Below are positions 5,183-5,216 of a stretch of 5,216 bases of DNA, piece by piece. Positions within the stretch are counted from its first letter, which is position 1; each line of letters begins with the position of its first letter. Position numbers and translations under genes: made by a program. The DNA comes from Phycisphaerales bacterium (GTDB lineage Bacteria > Planctomycetota > Phycisphaerae > Sedimentisphaerales > Anaerobacaceae). The DNA lies in contig DSDB01000350.1 in NCBI GenBank assembly GCA_011057845.1, positions 1 through 5,216 of the forward strand, given 5' to 3'. The notes beneath the pieces are model-generated. The model was not told the DNA's origin. It ran no database searches and worked only from the letters and a program-made list of their open reading frames with translations.

Positions 5183-5216
5183 ACGGTGAACGCAAGAAGT
5201 GGCCTGGCCCGGACGC
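5179..5216 (+). CDS. start of an ATGA-coupled ORF (partial)
   Basis: An ATG at 5179-5181 overlaps the stop of the preceding ORF and reads MNGERKKWPGPDA to the window edge. A GGCGGGGG stretch shortly upstream could serve as a weak ribosome-binding site. Only about 12 codons are visible, so no family can be assigned. The overlap suggests translational coupling and supports the preceding ORF being genuinely translated. Confidence 0.35.
   Translation, partial: MNGERKKWPGPD

Noticed and set aside
4962..5216. A group I intron interrupting the tRNA, which would put the 5' half further right
   Set aside because: Known bacterial tRNA introns sit in the anticodon loop, whereas the break here is at the 5' side of the anticodon stem. 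No GGGCCCG acceptor strand or D-arm appears in the remaining 240 bases.

Overview
The window (about 60% G+C) looks like a chromosomal segment of a planctomycete-type bacterium, perhaps a Phycisphaerae relative. Three things point that way: a phenylalanyl-tRNA synthetase beta subunit that lacks the usual inserted EMAP-II/OB-fold tRNA-binding domain, a tRNA 3' end without an encoded CCA, and a palindromic, translated repeat inside a gene that resembles elements I recall from planctomycete and verrucomicrobial genomes. The lineage is an inference from memory of these traits, not from a database search.

Layout, left to right. (1) Minus strand, 1-580: a two-gene toxin-antitoxin operon. A near-consensus promoter drives a DUF433-type antitoxin, followed by an ATGA-overlapping DUF5615 PIN-like toxin that runs off the left edge. 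(2) Minus strand, 601-1736: an isocitrate dehydrogenase gene with its own TTGACA/TACCAT promoter. (3) Plus strand, 1778-2529: a divergently transcribed gene for a single-pass membrane protein with a Glu/Pro-rich linker and a C-terminal 22-residue helical repeat. (4) Plus strand, 2670-4812: pheT with its own promoter and no pheS directly upstream. It carries an in-frame palindromic insertion at 4141-4212. (5) 4813-5216: an integration-junction-like region. It holds the 3' half of a CAT-anticodon tRNA gene on the minus strand, an inverted repeat beside it, and then a short plus-strand ORF with an ATGA-coupled partial ORF at the right edge.

The left and centre are mostly housekeeping: central carbon metabolism, translation and one envelope protein, plus a small stability or defence module. 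The right end appears to be the boundary of an integrated mobile element. The tRNA fragment's orientation predicts that the element extends to the right beyond the window and that pheT lies on the host side. No CRISPR array, rRNA or complete insertion sequence is visible. The most unusual signals are the half-tRNA junction and the palindrome spliced into the coding sequence of an essential gene.
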